From the NCBI GenBank assembly GCA_030637945.1, contig DAOWFN010000148.1, positions 1-5,630 on the forward strand: a stretch of DNA of 5,630 nt, given 5' to 3'. The position numbers and the translations under genes are program-made. The notes under the pieces are model-generated. The model was not told the origin of the DNA and did no database searches. It worked only from the letters and a program-made list of their open reading frames with translations. The stretch's first letter is position 1. Each line of letters begins with the position of its first letter. Shown piece after piece: positions 5,202 through 5,630 of the stretch. The DNA is from Gammaproteobacteria bacterium (lineage in GTDB: Bacteria > Pseudomonadota > Gammaproteobacteria > SZUA-229).

Positions 5202-5630
5202 ATGCGAGAACTTGAAAAATTATTACAGATCATGGCTGACCTGCGTAACCCTGATGGTGGTTGCCCTTGGGATGTGAAGCAATCATTTGACAGTATTGCC
5301 GCATACACAGTTGAAGAAGCTTACGAAGTAGTTGATGCGATCGAACGCAAAGACATGGACGATCTGAAAAATGAACTGGGTGATCTGTTATTTCAAGTTG
5401 TGTTTCACGCGCAGATGGCGTCTGAGTTAAACCAATTTGAGTTTGTTGATGTCGTAAATGAGATTAACAATAAACTTATCCGGCGTCATCCCCACGTCTT
5501 TGGTGATGATAAAACCAGAGATGAAGCAAAGCTGTATAGCGACTGGGAAAAACATAAGAAAAAAGAACGTGCTCAAAAAAGTCCGTCTGGTGAAAAACAA
5601 CGTAACAGTCATCTGGACGGTATTGCCAGC
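5202..5630 (+). CDS. mazG: Nucleoside triphosphate pyrophosphohydrolase MazG (N-terminal part, cut by window edge)
   Basis: The frame is open from ATG 5202 to the window end, 143 codons of a protein normally about 260-280 residues long. MazG hydrolyses (d)NTPs to the monophosphate and pyrophosphate in the cytoplasm; in E. coli it also modulates ppGpp and helps clear aberrant nucleotides. The N-terminal MazG domain is intact: NPDGGCPWD (16-24), YTVEEAYEVVDAI (35-47) and ELGDLLFQVVFHAQM (58-72). The metal-binding EExxE (E38, E39, E42) and ExxD (E58, D61) residues are present, followed by RRHPHVFGD (94-102). The linker after about residue 115 is Lys-rich, and the second MazG domain is outside the window. 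The start matches the family N-terminus. Its ribosome site is weak (TGAG, 10 nt before the ATG). A 20-codon frame, 5153-5215, overlaps the start but is probably not a gene. Confidence 0.95.
   Translation, partial: MRELEKLLQIMADLRNPDGGCPWDVKQSFDSIAAYTVEEAYEVVDAIERKDMDDLKNELGDLLFQVVFHAQMASELNQFEFVDVVNEINNKLIRRHPHVFGDDKTRDEAKLYSDWEKHKKKERAQKSPSGEKQRNSHLDGIAS

Noticed and set aside
5153..5215. A 20-codon plus-strand frame (MAELAPYADYVSELICYART) overlapping the mazG start, considered as a leader peptide.
   Set aside because: Only a weak purine stretch precedes it, there is no regulatory codon run, and overlap by 14 nt with mazG is easily accidental. It could still couple translation, but nothing supports that.
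5427..5612. Minus-strand 61-codon frame with a hydrophobic stretch, resembling a small membrane protein.
   Set aside because: It is antisense to the conserved MazG domain; the hydrophobic look comes from the complement of Lys/Asp/Glu-rich mazG codons.
1..5630. Search for CRISPR arrays, tRNA or rRNA genes, insertion-sequence transposases, toxin-antitoxin pairs and phage genes.
   Set aside because: None seen: there are no regularly spaced repeats, no tRNA-like cloverleaf and no matching proteins. The mazG here is the housekeeping pyrophosphohydrolase and no mazEF genes are visible.

Overview
The window looks like chromosomal DNA of a moderately AT-rich gammaproteobacterium. GlcD, GlcE and GlcF closely resemble the Escherichia coli glycolate oxidase subunits as I remember them, a YfaZ-type outer-membrane protein is present, and MazG has the enterobacterial-type layout. 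The REP-type palindrome opening with GTAG also fits that class. I cannot name a genus.

Layout, left to right. Positions 1-156 (minus) hold the first 52 codons of a class V aminotransferase of the alanine/serine-glyoxylate type, cut by the window edge. Positions 157-366 are non-coding: they carry a small inverted repeat upstream of the aminotransferase and a head-to-head pair of REP-like elements. Positions 367-4204 (minus) carry a complete glcD-glcE-glcF set, transcribed D to E to F with gaps of 73 and 12 nt. Positions 4205-4379 are a divergent promoter region containing a perfect 12-bp direct repeat. Positions 4380-4961 (plus) encode a secreted YfaZ-family outer-membrane protein. Positions 4962-5201 are non-coding, with a perfect TATAAT hexamer and a large hairpin (26-bp perfect arms) followed by six T. 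Positions 5202-5630 (plus) are the first 143 codons of mazG, cut by the right edge. No gene-free stretch exceeds 300 bases.

How the genes fit together. GlcDEF oxidises glycolate to glyoxylate and passes the electrons to the respiratory chain. The aminotransferase downstream on the same strand would convert glyoxylate to glycine. Together they read as a glycolate-salvage module, usable for growth on glycolate or for detoxifying 2-phosphoglycolate-derived carbon. YfaZ and MazG face the other way and have no evident link to this pathway.

I found no sign of an undescribed multi-gene system. The parts not explained by known genes are the intergenic structures: the REP pair, the large hairpin, a possible small RNA or attenuated leader before mazG, and the repeated 12-mer in the divergent promoter region.
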